Positions 1-8,192 of a stretch of 64,000 nucleotides of DNA are shown piece after piece. The stretch is from Pseudomonas sp. CFBP 13711. Its GTDB lineage: Bacteria; Pseudomonadota; Gammaproteobacteria; Pseudomonadales; Pseudomonadaceae. The stretch covers positions 62,001-126,000 of the forward strand of contig NZ_JACYVI010000001.1 of NCBI RefSeq assembly GCF_014842265.1, read 5' to 3'. Below the pieces are notes generated by a model. That model made no database searches. It had not been told where the DNA came from and saw only the letters and a program-made list of their open reading frames with translations. The position numbers and the translations under genes are program-made. Every line of letters begins with the position of its first letter. Positions within the stretch are counted from its first letter, which is position 1.

Positions 1-509
1 GCCAGACCCGCTTCCGGGTAACCGCCAGCGCGCCATTCGTTGATCTTCTGCTGCGCGTTCACGTTCGGGAACGTGTGCGGGTATTGCAGATAGAGCATCG
101 CCAGCGGAATCAGCGTGCCGGCTTCGCCATTGGCGAAGGCCTTCTTCAGCAGACCTTCGGCTTCACGTTGCTCGGCCTCGGTGGAGTTCGGCTTGACCGC
201 CAGCAACTTGCCCAGGCGCGATTGCGCCCGAGGCGAAGTGGCGGCTGCAGCGCGATACGTTGCCTCGGCCTGCTTGATCAGCTCCGGGTCGCGGGTACCC
301 ACCTGGATATCCGCGAGGCCGACCTGTGCATCGCTATAGCCCAGGTCCGCCAGTTGCCGATAGTTTTGCTCCGCCAGCGCGGTGTCGCCGCGTTTCAGGG
401 CTTCGTTGGCCAGGCGCTGATCGGGCAGGCCGGCACAGCCGCCCAAACCGATAGCGATCGCCAGGCTCAACAATGTAGGGGCTGACAAGCTTCGTAGTGG
501 GCTAGCCAT
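1..509 (-). CDS. algK: AlgK, alginate secretion lipoprotein (partial, N-terminal part)
   Basis: The gene begins with ATG at 507-509 and runs off the left edge, leaving about 169 codons. The N-terminus is a lipoprotein signal with the lipobox L-G-G-C near residue 24, so the mature protein should be lipidated and sent to the outer membrane. The rest is helical repeat sequence rich in A-x-x-x-Y/L patterns (for example residues with YRQLADLGY and AMLYLQYP), as expected for the TPR/Sel1-like AlgK scaffold. In known systems AlgK partners the AlgE porin and helps organise the alginate secretion complex. The start lies only 2 nt after the alg44 stop, so the two are probably translationally coupled. 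Identification rests on the lipobox, the repeats and the position after alg44. Confidence 0.88.
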   Translation of the reverse strand, partial: MASPLRSLSAPTLLSLAIAIGLGGCAGLPDQRLANEALKRGDTALAEQNYRQLADLGYSDAQVGLADIQVGTRDPELIKQAEATYRAAAATSPRAQSRLGKLLAVKPNSTEAEQREAEGLLKKAFANGEAGTLIPLAMLYLQYPHTFPNVNAQQKINEWRAGGYPEAGL

Positions 510-511
510 GT

Positions 512-1684
512 TTAGAAACCTGCCGCCGTGGCTTTATCGATCAACCAGTTCAGCGACGGGCCACGAGTGCTCACCACTTCAACCGGGCGACCTGCCAGAT
601 TGCTGTTGATGGCTTCGTCAGGCTGGATCTGAACGCGGATGTCGGAAGACAGGTCTGCAGGGCTCAGAGCCGTGGCGCTGACGATCTTGCCGCTGTGGTC
701 GCCGTCTTCGCCAGCGACCTGGAAGGTAACGCGAGCGCCCGGCTGTACGTCGGCGAACTGACGATAGGTGAAGCGAGCATCGACATTGGCGGCGACGTTG
801 CGCGGGACCATCTGGAAGATCACTTGACCTTTGCTGGCGTATTGACCGTCGGCGACCAGTTGCTTGGCCACGACGCAATCGCAAGGGCTGGTCATGGTAC
901 CGGCCAATTGACGACCGAACAGTTCTTCGATCTTGGCCGGCTGCATTTCGTCCGGGTCCAGGTTGCCTTTCAACATGTCCAGCATGCTGGTGTTGAAGGT
1001 CGCCAGCGGAGCGCCTTTGGCGACGTTGCCGTTAGGGGCGACCAGACTGGTCACAGTGCCTTCACGTGGCATGGTGACATCCAGGCTCGGCACGCTGACC
1101 AGGCCCGACGTGGAGTGGCTAACGAAGTACATGCCGTAGACCGATTTGGCGACGAAGCCGAACGCAATCACACCGACGGCGAAGATGCCGATGCTGAAGG
1201 TCACGGCACGCAGACGACCGAACGCGCTCAGGCCGCTGCCGCCGTCCTTGGATTTGCGTGCCTTGGTGAAGTTATCGCGCTGCAGGGTCGCCAGCACTTC
1301 GCCCATGCTGATGAGGTCGCCCGACAGGTGCGAAGTGATCAGATGACGCAGAGTCGAGATGTCTTGCGATTCCAGATTCTGGAACTGGCAGCCGACACGG
1401 CCGGTGCTCGAATCGATGGTGCGCACCTGCAGGTCGACGTCCATGGCCAGACCGAGGTTGTCGATCAGGAACTGCAGACGACCCTTGATGACCTCACCGA
1501 CGGCTGGACGCAGGTTGGCAGGAGCGACAAAGCTCAGACCGCCTGCGGAAAGGTCTTCGACACGCACCAGCGGGGCGTTCGGCTGACCATTGAGCAGTCG
1601 CAGTTTGGCCGGGATCTTGACCCGTGCGTGCTGACGCTGGGCTTCGGATTCATGTACGACATTGGCATTCACGGCTGTATTCAT
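512..1684 (-). CDS. alg44: Alg44, c-di-GMP-binding alginate copolymerase subunit
   Basis: A 390-aa inner-membrane protein needed for alginate polymerisation. An N-terminal PilZ domain (about residues 15-120) carries the c-di-GMP signature: R17 and R21 in the RxxxR motif, and D44-x-S46-x-G-G. These are the same positions as in the P. aeruginosa protein. One transmembrane helix follows at about 158-180, then a periplasmic HlyD/membrane-fusion-like region. In the family, c-di-GMP binding by the PilZ domain activates the Alg8 polymerase. The gene lies 53 nt after alg8 and 2 nt before algK on the same strand. The start ATG has an AGGAATT-type ribosome site upstream. Nothing looks damaged. Confidence 0.95.
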   Translation of the reverse strand: MNTAVNANVVHESEAQRQHARVKIPAKLRLLNGQPNAPLVRVEDLSAGGLSFVAPANLRPAVGEVIKGRLQFLIDNLGLAMDVDLQVRTIDSSTGRVGCQFQNLESQDISTLRHLITSHLSGDLISMGEVLATLQRDNFTKARKSKDGGSGLSAFGRLRAVTFSIGIFAVGVIAFGFVAKSVYGMYFVSHSTSGLVSVPSLDVTMPREGTVTSLVAPNGNVAKGAPLATFNTSMLDMLKGNLDPDEMQPAKIEELFGRQLAGTMTSPCDCVVAKQLVADGQYASKGQVIFQMVPRNVAANVDARFTYRQFADVQPGARVTFQVAGEDGDHSGKIVSATALSPADLSSDIRVQIQPDEAINSNLAGRPVEVVSTRGPSLNWLIDKATAAGF

Positions 1685-1737
1685 GGTGGTAATTCCTGAT
1701 TAATCGAGTTGATCCATTGTTTCGGTCAGAGGCCCGG

Positions 1738-3219
1738 TCAGACCATTGTCAGCAGCACGGCAACGAAGATGCTGCCAGCCGAGAAAGTCATGGTCCGCGA
1801 CGACCAGGTGTTGAACCAACCCTGGAAGCTGGCCATGTCGCGGCTCAGTTTTGTGTCCTGGCGGGTCCAGGACTGTCGGTCGAGACGGAAGAAGACGTAG
1901 ATCTTCATCAGTGCGCCAACGATCTGGTTGTAATAGAGAATCATCGGATAGGCCGGCCCGATCTTGTGGCCGCTGCACGACAGCAGCAGCGTCAGGATCA
2001 GACGAGTGATGCCAATCCAGAGCAGGTACGCCAGCAGGTATTCGATACCGAACTTCAGGCTCGCCAGCATCGCCACGGTCAGGCCAAGGATCGATGTCCA
2101 CATCGACACGCGCTGGTCGAACAGCACGATGCTGGTGAAGACCCCGAGACGACCAACGCCCAGACCCAATGCACGGGAGTTCTGCCGAAGGTTGTTGCCG
2201 TACCAGCGGTACATCAGCTTGCGGCTGGCCTTCAGGAAGCTTTTTTCCGGCGGGTGCTCAACGGTGTTGATCGCGGCATCCGGCACGTAGAACGTGTCGT
2301 AGCCCAGGCGCATCAGGCTGAACCAGCTGGACTTGTCGTCGCCGGTCAGGAACTTGAAGCGGCCCAGACGCCAGTGCTGCAGCGAGTCGCTTTCCACGTC
2401 GGCGATGAACGCCGGGTCCGTCACCACGGTGGCGCGGAACACCGACATACGGCCGGTCATGGTCAGCACGCGCTTGGACAGCGCCATCGAGCACATGTTG
2501 ATGTGACGCTGAGCGAAACGCAGCTTGTGCCACTCGCTCATGATGTAGCCGCCGCGGACTTCACAGAACTCGTTGGTGGTCAGTCCGCCGACATTGCCGA
2601 ACAGCTGGAACCACGGCACGGTTTTCTGCACCACGCCTTCAGCCAGAACGGTGTCACCGTCGATCACCGCAACCACGGCGCGGTCGTCCGGCATGTGGCG
2701 GGAGATGGCGCGGAAACCGAACGCCAGGCCGTCACGCTTGCCGGTACCGGCGATGCGCACGAAGTCGAGCTTCACGTGCTCCGGCGGGTTGTACTTGGCC
2801 CACAGTGCCTTGACCAGCAGCTCGTCGGACATTTCCACCAGGGAGCACACGATGGTGGTCGGGAAGCCGCATTTGATGGCTTCGCGAATCACCGAGCTGT
2901 ACACCTGAGCGGTGGTCAGCGCATCGATACGAAAGCTGGTGACCATCAGGAACACGTGGGATGGATCGGCTGCCTTGCCCAGCTTGCGCACTTTACGGCG
3001 CAGGTGCGGGTAGACGATGTACAGGAAAATCATGCCGCGCACGAAGTGCGTTGCGCCCATCGAGTAACGCCAGATGCCGACGATACCGATCAGGAAAATA
3101 AAATCTTTGGAGTGCGAGTCAAACAGCGATGCAGGCAGCGCCATGGCTATGGCCGCCAGCAACGTCAGATAAAACAGCCAACCTGCGGCCTGGAGGAAGC
3201 CGTGCTTCAGCCTTTGCAT
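1738..3219 (-). CDS. alg8: Alg8, alginate polymerase (family 2 glycosyltransferase)
   Basis: A 493-aa polytopic inner-membrane glycosyltransferase that polymerises mannuronate from GDP-mannuronate. Two hydrophobic segments lie near residues 9-30 and 39-70. A cytoplasmic GT2 domain follows with VAVIDGD (about 184-190, the D-x-D element), the acceptor-region sequence [10 protein letters not shown] and the catalytic-loop motif TGDDKSSWF. Several C-terminal transmembrane helices end the protein. An in-frame codon exists 39 nt further upstream, but the ATG at 3217-3219 is chosen because it gives MQRLKHG, the usual family start and length, with AGGGA about 8 nt before it. It is second in the alginate operon, after algD and a repeat-rich spacer. 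Confidence 0.95.
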   Translation of the reverse strand: MQRLKHGFLQAAGWLFYLTLLAAIAMALPASLFDSHSKDFIFLIGIVGIWRYSMGATHFVRGMIFLYIVYPHLRRKVRKLGKAADPSHVFLMVTSFRIDALTTAQVYSSVIREAIKCGFPTTIVCSLVEMSDELLVKALWAKYNPPEHVKLDFVRIAGTGKRDGLAFGFRAISRHMPDDRAVVAVIDGDTVLAEGVVQKTVPWFQLFGNVGGLTTNEFCEVRGGYIMSEWHKLRFAQRHINMCSMALSKRVLTMTGRMSVFRATVVTDPAFIADVESDSLQHWRLGRFKFLTGDDKSSWFSLMRLGYDTFYVPDAAINTVEHPPEKSFLKASRKLMYRWYGNNLRQNSRALGLGVGRLGVFTSIVLFDQRVSMWTSILGLTVAMLASLKFGIEYLLAYLLWIGITRLILTLLLSCSGHKIGPAYPMILYYNQIVGALMKIYVFFRLDRQSWTRQDTKLSRDMASFQGWFNTWSSRTMTFSAGSIFVAVLLTMV

Positions 3220-3239
3220 AGTGTGTATCCCTAAGTCAG

Positions 3240-3345
3240 TTGCAACCTCAAGCCGCAAGCTTCAAACCTCCAGTCGCTGGCGCTGACGCCCGGGACTGGA
3301 GGGATGAAGCCTGAAACTTGCAGCTCGTGGCTTGCAGCTCGCTGT
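3240..3345. repeat. Stem-loop repeat in the algD-alg8 spacer (AAGC-rich family)
   Basis: The spacer holds CCTCCAGTC at 3267-3275 and its exact reverse complement at 3294-3302. Outside these lie degenerate copies of the AAGCTGCAAGC / GCTTGCAGCTT words seen also near 9.6, 36.5 and 51.2 kb. The element sits inside the alginate transcription unit, between algD and alg8. It could form a hairpin in the operon mRNA; any effect on expression is inferred. Confidence 0.6.
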
Positions 3346-3348
3346 GTG

Positions 3349-4665
3349 TTACCAGCAGATACCTTCGATTTGACCGTTTTCGGTGGTGGTGCCTTTCATG
3401 AAGCCCACCAGGTCAATCACACGCTTGCCGGCTGGCGCGTTGTTGGCGAGTGCACGGAAGCGCTCGTCGCGGTTACCCAGGATGATCACGTCAGAGTTGT
3501 TGATGACCGCGTCGAAGTCCGAGTTCAGCAGGGACGAAACGTGCGGGATCTTGGACTCGATGTAGTCTTTGTTGGCGCCGTGAACGCGAGCGTATTCGAC
3601 GTTGCTGTCGAAGATGCTCAGGTCGTAGCCTTTACCGATCAGCATTTCTGCCAGCTCGACCAGTGGGCTTTCGCGCAGGTCATCGGTACCGGCCTTGAAG
3701 CTCAGACCCAGCAGGGCGACTTTGCGAGTGTCGCTGGCGGCGACGATGTCGAAAGCGTTCTGAACCTGGGAAACGTTGCTGCGCATCAGGGAGTTGAGCA
3801 GGGGGGCTTCAACGTCCAGAGAGCTGGCGCGGTAGGTCAGGGCACGGACGTCTTTCGGCAGGCAGGAACCGCCGAACGCGAAGCCTGGGCGCATGTAGTA
3901 CTGCGACAGGTTCAGAGCCTTGTCCTGGCAGACCACGTCCATCACTTCACGACCGTCGACGCCGACTGCCTTGGCGATGTTGCCGATTTCGTTGGCGAAG
4001 GTGACCTTGGTCGCGTGCCATACGTTGCAGGTGTACTTGATCATTTCGGCAACGGCGATGTCCTTGCGGATGATCGGTGCGTCGAGTTCTTCGTACAGGG
4101 ACTGCAGAACGTCACCGGACGCCTTGTCGAATTCGCCGATAACGGTCATTGGAGGATGGTCGTAGTCGGCAATCGCGGTGCTTTCACGCAGGAATTCAGG
4201 GTTGACCGCGACACCGAAGTCGACGCCGGCTTTCTTGCCCGAGCAGTCTTCGAGGATCGGGATGACAACGTTTGCGACGGTGCCCGGCAGAACGGTGCTG
4301 CGCACGACGATGGTGTGACGGGTGCTCTTGTCACGCAGTACGAAGCCGATTTCGCGGCAGACCGATTCAATGAAGTCCAGCTCCAGATCGCCGTTCTTTT
4401 TGCTTGGCGTGCCGACGCAGATCATCGACAGGTCAGTGTCGCGAATGGCGGCGGAGAAGTCTGTGGTGCCGCGCAGTTTGCCGGTCTTGATGCCGGTTTC
4501 CAGCAACTCGCCCAGACCTGGCTCAACGATTGGCGACTTGCCCTTGTTGATCAGATCGATCTTGGCGGCGGAGATGTCCACGCCAACAACATCATGACCA
4601 CGCGCCGAGAGGCAGCCTGCGCAGACTGCACCGACATAGCCCAAACCAAAGATGCTGATACGCAT
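3349..4665 (-). CDS. algD: AlgD, GDP-mannose 6-dehydrogenase
   Basis: A 438-aa cytoplasmic enzyme that oxidises GDP-mannose to GDP-mannuronate with two NAD+, the committed step of alginate synthesis. The N-terminal Rossmann fold shows GLGYVGAVCAG (residues 7-17). The catalytic cysteine lies in GFAFGGSCLPKD and falls at residue 268, the position known for the P. aeruginosa enzyme. A second nucleotide-binding C-terminal domain follows. The ATG at 4665 is preceded by GAGGAG with good spacing. This is the first gene of the alginate operon, behind a long leader and the AlgU promoter at 5145-5172. Length and motifs match the family throughout. Confidence 0.97.
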   Translation of the reverse strand: MRISIFGLGYVGAVCAGCLSARGHDVVGVDISAAKIDLINKGKSPIVEPGLGELLETGIKTGKLRGTTDFSAAIRDTDLSMICVGTPSKKNGDLELDFIESVCREIGFVLRDKSTRHTIVVRSTVLPGTVANVVIPILEDCSGKKAGVDFGVAVNPEFLRESTAIADYDHPPMTVIGEFDKASGDVLQSLYEELDAPIIRKDIAVAEMIKYTCNVWHATKVTFANEIGNIAKAVGVDGREVMDVVCQDKALNLSQYYMRPGFAFGGSCLPKDVRALTYRASSLDVEAPLLNSLMRSNVSQVQNAFDIVAASDTRKVALLGLSFKAGTDDLRESPLVELAEMLIGKGYDLSIFDSNVEYARVHGANKDYIESKIPHVSSLLNSDFDAVINNSDVIILGNRDERFRALANNAPAGKRVIDLVGFMKGTTTENGQIEGICW

Positions 4666-5144
4666 AGTAATCTCCTCGATGTTTACGCCATTAGTTGGCC
4701 GAATATAAAAACTGTCTTACAACTTTTGCGCACTCGTACGCACGGCAATGAATGTCGCGTGACAAGCACAGGCAGAATTAAGGGGTGAGTTACCTATATG
4801 AAAGGCAAACCCGAATGTTACAGATCAAAAGTGTCGAGTAGCCCATACATATTTATATAGGTTCCCGATCTGGGATGTGGCAGGCACTCCAGCGGATGGT
4901 TTGCGCGTCGTGCTCAGGCGGTCAAGGACAAGGCTTTTAGCCGTCTCCCGATGAATCAGCCCCGATTCACGACTGCGGGCACCCGAATGGTGCTAGCTCA
5001 ATTCACTTCAACTAGTTTGGTGCGTGACTCCTTGTACGTACCACTTGACCGACGGGTCTAACTTCGTTGAGAAGCAACTTCCAGATCTGTCCATGTGCCA
5101 TGTAAGAGATGTCCTACATGGGGGACGAGAATTGTTACGGGATG

Positions 5145-5172
5145 TAGGAGCGTGGGCATTCCCCATAAGTTC
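5145..5172 (-). promoter_or_regulatory. AlgU (sigma-22) promoter of algD
   Basis: On the minus strand GAACTT (5167-5172) is followed after exactly 17 nt by TCCTA (5145-5149). These are the -35 and -10 elements and spacing of the known P. aeruginosa algD promoter, including the TCCTA variant. Predicted transcription start is near 5138. Confidence 0.88.
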
Positions 5173-5176
5173 CGGG

Positions 5177-5185
5177 CCGCTCGTC
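5177..5185 (+). promoter_or_regulatory. AlgR-like box next to the algD promoter
   Basis: CCGCTCGTC differs by one base from the AlgR core CCGTTCGTC. It lies roughly -39 to -47 from the predicted start, which is where the promoter-proximal AlgR site lies in P. aeruginosa, and is in reverse orientation to algD. Confidence 0.6.
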
Positions 5186-5412
5186 CTCTTTTTGAGATTT
5201 TTCGTAACACCAGGCGGTTTTCAGCAGGATCCAACGTGGGGCCAAACAACGTTTGAGCCTTAGTTTGTAAGGCTTTGGCGGACGTGCAGACTGGAGTGCC
5301 ACTCGTTCAAATCAACGTGCCGAAATCTGCAAAAAAAGTTGTTAAATTTTTGAGAAAAAAAAGAGCACTTAGTTTCTGACTGTTAGTTGGCGCCAATTAG
5401 TCGGCAGCACTA

Positions 5413-5421
5413 CCGTTCGTC
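5413..5421 (+). promoter_or_regulatory. AlgR core site, far upstream of algD
   Basis: An exact CCGTTCGTC, within TACCGTTCGTCCGC. It lies about 275-283 bp upstream of the predicted algD start. Far-upstream AlgR sites activate algD in P. aeruginosa. Function here is inferred from the exact match and position. Confidence 0.7.
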
Positions 5422-5661
5422 CGCGCAAACTGCAGGTTATGAACTAAGTAAGTGTGGGAATTTGCGAACGGAGTCACTGTTAATCTTTACTTTCGGTTGG
5501 ATGGATAGACGCATTCGAATGATGGGACCAACCGATGCGCACTAAAAATGCAAGGCAGGTGTCCTGAGAAGTGCACCGAAGTGGGATTGAATGACGTCGC
5601 GGCGCCCGTCAACGATTGAAGACGGGCGATACTTGCTGGCGGAAGGACGGGTAGGTGCAGG

Positions 5662-6441
5662 TCAGGCGTCTTGCTCATCGCGCAGGAAGATGAGCTTGTC
5701 CAGTGAGGACAGCTCTTTGCTGTATCGATAGCCGTGAGCATCGAACTGCGTCAGGTCTTTGGGCTTGCTGATACGCTCGGAAATCACGAAGCGAGTCATC
5801 ATGCCCCGGGCTTTCTTGGCGTAGAAACTGATGATCTTGTACTGACCGTTTTTCTGGTCGCGGAACTCGGTTTCGATCACGCGGGCATTCAGTGCCGGAC
5901 GCTTGACCGCTGAAAAGTACTCGTTCGACGCCAGGTTGAGCAGCACATCGTCGCCTTGTTCTTTCAGCGCTTCGTTCAGCCACTCGCTGATGCGGTCGCC
6001 CCAGAATGCGTAAAGGTCCTTGCCCCTGGCATTGGCCAGCTTGGTGCCCATTTCCAGGCGATAGGGTTGCATCAGGTCCAGAGGACGAAGCAATCCATAG
6101 AGCCCGGACAACATACGCAGGTGCTTTTGGGCGTACGTCAGATCGGGTCCGCTCAGGGTGTCGGCGTCGAGACCGGTGTACACGTCACCCTTGAATGCAA
6201 GCAGCGCCTGTTTGGCGTTTTTTGGGGTGAACGCCGGATTCCAGCTGCCAAAGCGGGCGGCATTGAGGCCGGAGAGCTTGTCGGACAGATGCATCAGCTC
6301 ACCGATCTGCGCCGGGGTCATGTCGCGCAGCTGGTTGATGAGCTCCTGAGAGTGATCCAGAAATTCCGGCTGGGTGTAGCGCTTGGTGGTGGGCGGTGTT
6401 TCAAAATCGAGGGTTTTGGCTGGGGAAATCACCATCAGCAT
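5662..6441 (-). CDS. yaaA: YaaA family peroxide-stress protein (DUF328)
   Basis: A 259-aa soluble protein with the hallmark start [14 protein letters not shown] and internal motifs [34 protein letters not shown] and [10 protein letters not shown], all typical of the UPF0246/YaaA family. In E. coli YaaA limits DNA and protein damage under hydrogen peroxide by lowering free iron; the same role here is inferred. It starts at an ATG with AGGAGA upstream and ends well short of the algD control region. It stands alone on the minus strand, with the NodB-like gene divergent to its right. Confidence 0.93.
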   Translation of the reverse strand: MLMVISPAKTLDFETPPTTKRYTQPEFLDHSQELINQLRDMTPAQIGELMHLSDKLSGLNAARFGSWNPAFTPKNAKQALLAFKGDVYTGLDADTLSGPDLTYAQKHLRMLSGLYGLLRPLDLMQPYRLEMGTKLANARGKDLYAFWGDRISEWLNEALKEQGDDVLLNLASNEYFSAVKRPALNARVIETEFRDQKNGQYKIISFYAKKARGMMTRFVISERISKPKDLTQFDAHGYRYSKELSSLDKLIFLRDEQDA

Positions 6442-6621
6442 GGGCAGGTCTCCTTTGATCGTCGGGCGATTCTAGGGGTTGCGTGCGGATCACTCCAGCT
6501 ATGGTGTCGATAGGCGCGCTCCTGCAGCAGCGGTGCCGGAATCCGGCATTCTGGCCCAAGGCAAATCCGCTATAGTGCCTCGCCGGTTTTCGGCCTCTTT
6601 ATCAAGGATTGGGAGCACGTC

Positions 6622-7881
6622 GTGTTGCGCATGCTGTTATTGATCGGAGCCTGTTTGCTGGGGCTCAACGCACAGGCGGCCACGGGCGATATTGCGATGC
6701 TGGATCGCGCAGTCTGGCCGGAGGCTCTGGAAACGCCGCAGCTGTTCGACGTGGCGTCTCGTGCGCAAATTCTCAGCTTCGCCCATCAGTTGCTGGAAAG
6801 CGAAAACCTCAGCGACGCCCAGCTGAGCGCGCGTCTGGGCCTGCGGCAGATCAACCTGCCGACGGTGAACCTGATCCGCACACGGCTATGGACGCGGCTG
6901 TTCGAGAACTGGACATTCGCCGAAAAAACCTGTGAAGCCGACGCATCATTCTGTGTGCTGGTTGACGACGTGCCGATGCTGCGTCAGCGCGCCGCCGAAT
7001 ACAAAGTGGCCGATGACTCCTTCTATGCCAAGTGGGCTGCGCCGGCCGATGCCTTCAACCAGCGTTATCTCAACGAACTGTTGCGCATGGCCGCCTTGTT
7101 CCCGCAGACCAGCAGCGAGATCGAGCGCTACAACTCCGACGAACTCAGCGGCGAAGAAATGCCCGACAGGACCTTCCTGCTCAATTTCGAGAGTGGTCCG
7201 ACCGTTGCTGACGGGGCGACTGACTGGCTGGCCGACTTCATGCGCCAACAGAAGATCACCGCCACGTTCTTTGTGCTGGGCAAGGCCCTGCAAAGTCGTC
7301 TGGACAGCACCTCGCCCCAGGCGCTGCAAACGCTCTACCGCCAGCAATGCGTCGGCCTGCAGGGCTGGGAGTTCAGATCCCACGCCCACTGGCGCGACTG
7401 GCAAGACTCCATCGAGCGCACCGCCGCGCTGGTTCAGCAGCTGCTGCCGGACAATTTCGTGCCGCTGTTCCGCCCGCCTTACGGCCATCGTCGTGCCGAC
7501 AGCGCGCCATTCTTCCGCGACCAGCAGCTGCGAGTCTCTCTGTGGAACATTGATTCCCAGGACAGCACCGGACGCATCAGCGCCGAGCAGGCTGCCAACC
7601 GGGTGCTCACGCTGATGCTGCTCTGGCGGCGCGGCAATGTTGTGTTTCATGACAGCACGGACAAGCCGCAGCAGGCGGTGCCATGGCTGATGGCCAATAC
7701 CGCGCAAAGCGGCGTGATGTGGGAAGACTGCCATATCTATCCGCAGCAGCTGGCGGACGAAGAAGATGCGCCGGATGAGGACGATGACACGCCCGACGAT
7801 GACGCCGCAGACGAACCAGCCGAGCAGCCGGGCGCAGCGGTTGAGCAGACGGTGCCGCCAGTGAAAGAAGGGGAACAATGA
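6622..7881 (+). CDS. NodB-like polysaccharide deacetylase family protein with altered metal-site motifs
   Basis: A 419-aa exported protein. The GTG at 6622 is preferred because GGGAG lies 6 nt upstream. The N-terminus is a signal peptide with a likely cleavage after AQA (about residue 19). The NodB fold can be followed from about 183 to 350: TATFFVLGKAL, LFRPPYGHRR (284-287 RPPY intact), LWNIDSQD and VVFHD (H343-D344). The usual TFDDGP metal/base motif reads NFESGP (188-193), and the H-x3-H motif reads R252-SHAH256, so the first His is missing. A very acidic tail ends the protein. The fold is clear, but classical metal-dependent deacetylation is doubtful. The substrate is unknown. Confidence 0.8.
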   Translation: MLRMLLLIGACLLGLNAQAATGDIAMLDRAVWPEALETPQLFDVASRAQILSFAHQLLESENLSDAQLSARLGLRQINLPTVNLIRTRLWTRLFENWTFAEKTCEADASFCVLVDDVPMLRQRAAEYKVADDSFYAKWAAPADAFNQRYLNELLRMAALFPQTSSEIERYNSDELSGEEMPDRTFLLNFESGPTVADGATDWLADFMRQQKITATFFVLGKALQSRLDSTSPQALQTLYRQQCVGLQGWEFRSHAHWRDWQDSIERTAALVQQLLPDNFVPLFRPPYGHRRADSAPFFRDQQLRVSLWNIDSQDSTGRISAEQAANRVLTLMLLWRRGNVVFHDSTDKPQQAVPWLMANTAQSGVMWEDCHIYPQQLADEEDAPDEDDDTPDDDAADEPAEQPGAAVEQTVPPVKEGEQ

Positions 7882-8192
7882 AAGGGTAGGTGGGAAATTT
7901 CTGAGGATTTGTCCCGGACCGGACTTCCGACTTTAAACGCGGCTGACCCATCCGCCAAGGGCTAATTGTCCCCCCGAGAAATAAACTTCAAAAAGCGCCG
8001 AAACGCGTTTTTATGTCATCGGTTTTGCGGTATTACGACAACAGACCGCCGAACCCTGCAACACAGGTGGCGTCATTCCAGACCCCACTTTGCGCAATTT
8101 TCTCCTGCCTCAAGGGGAAAGCCTCGGCGGCCTTTTCGTGGCGCAGCATCGCTGTGTGTTGCGTCACTTGGCTACTACAAAGGTGAGCGAGT
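7882..8192. other. Intergenic spacer, nothing recognised
   Basis: 311 bases between two plus-strand genes. I see no convincing promoter, terminator or small gene. The last part supplies the AGGTGA ribosome site (8181-8186) of the PhoH-like gene. Confidence 0.5.

Larger units (their letters stand above)
4666..5661. other. algD leader, promoter and far-upstream regulatory region
   Basis: A stretch of 996 bases without a convincing gene. It contains about 470 nt of algD leader (4666 to about 5138), the AlgU promoter (5145-5172), an AlgR-like box just upstream (5177-5185), an A/T tract block (5330-5365) and a perfect AlgR core (5413-5421). Local composition is clearly more AT-rich than the flanking genes. 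Small open frames here lack ribosome sites and recognisable protein character. The segment next to yaaA (about 5500-5661) shows nothing I can name. Confidence 0.7.

Noticed and set aside
5024..5741. Small open frames in the algD upstream region and at the yaaA end
   Set aside because: No ribosome sites, no protein-like composition, and they overlap the AlgU promoter or the yaaA gene.
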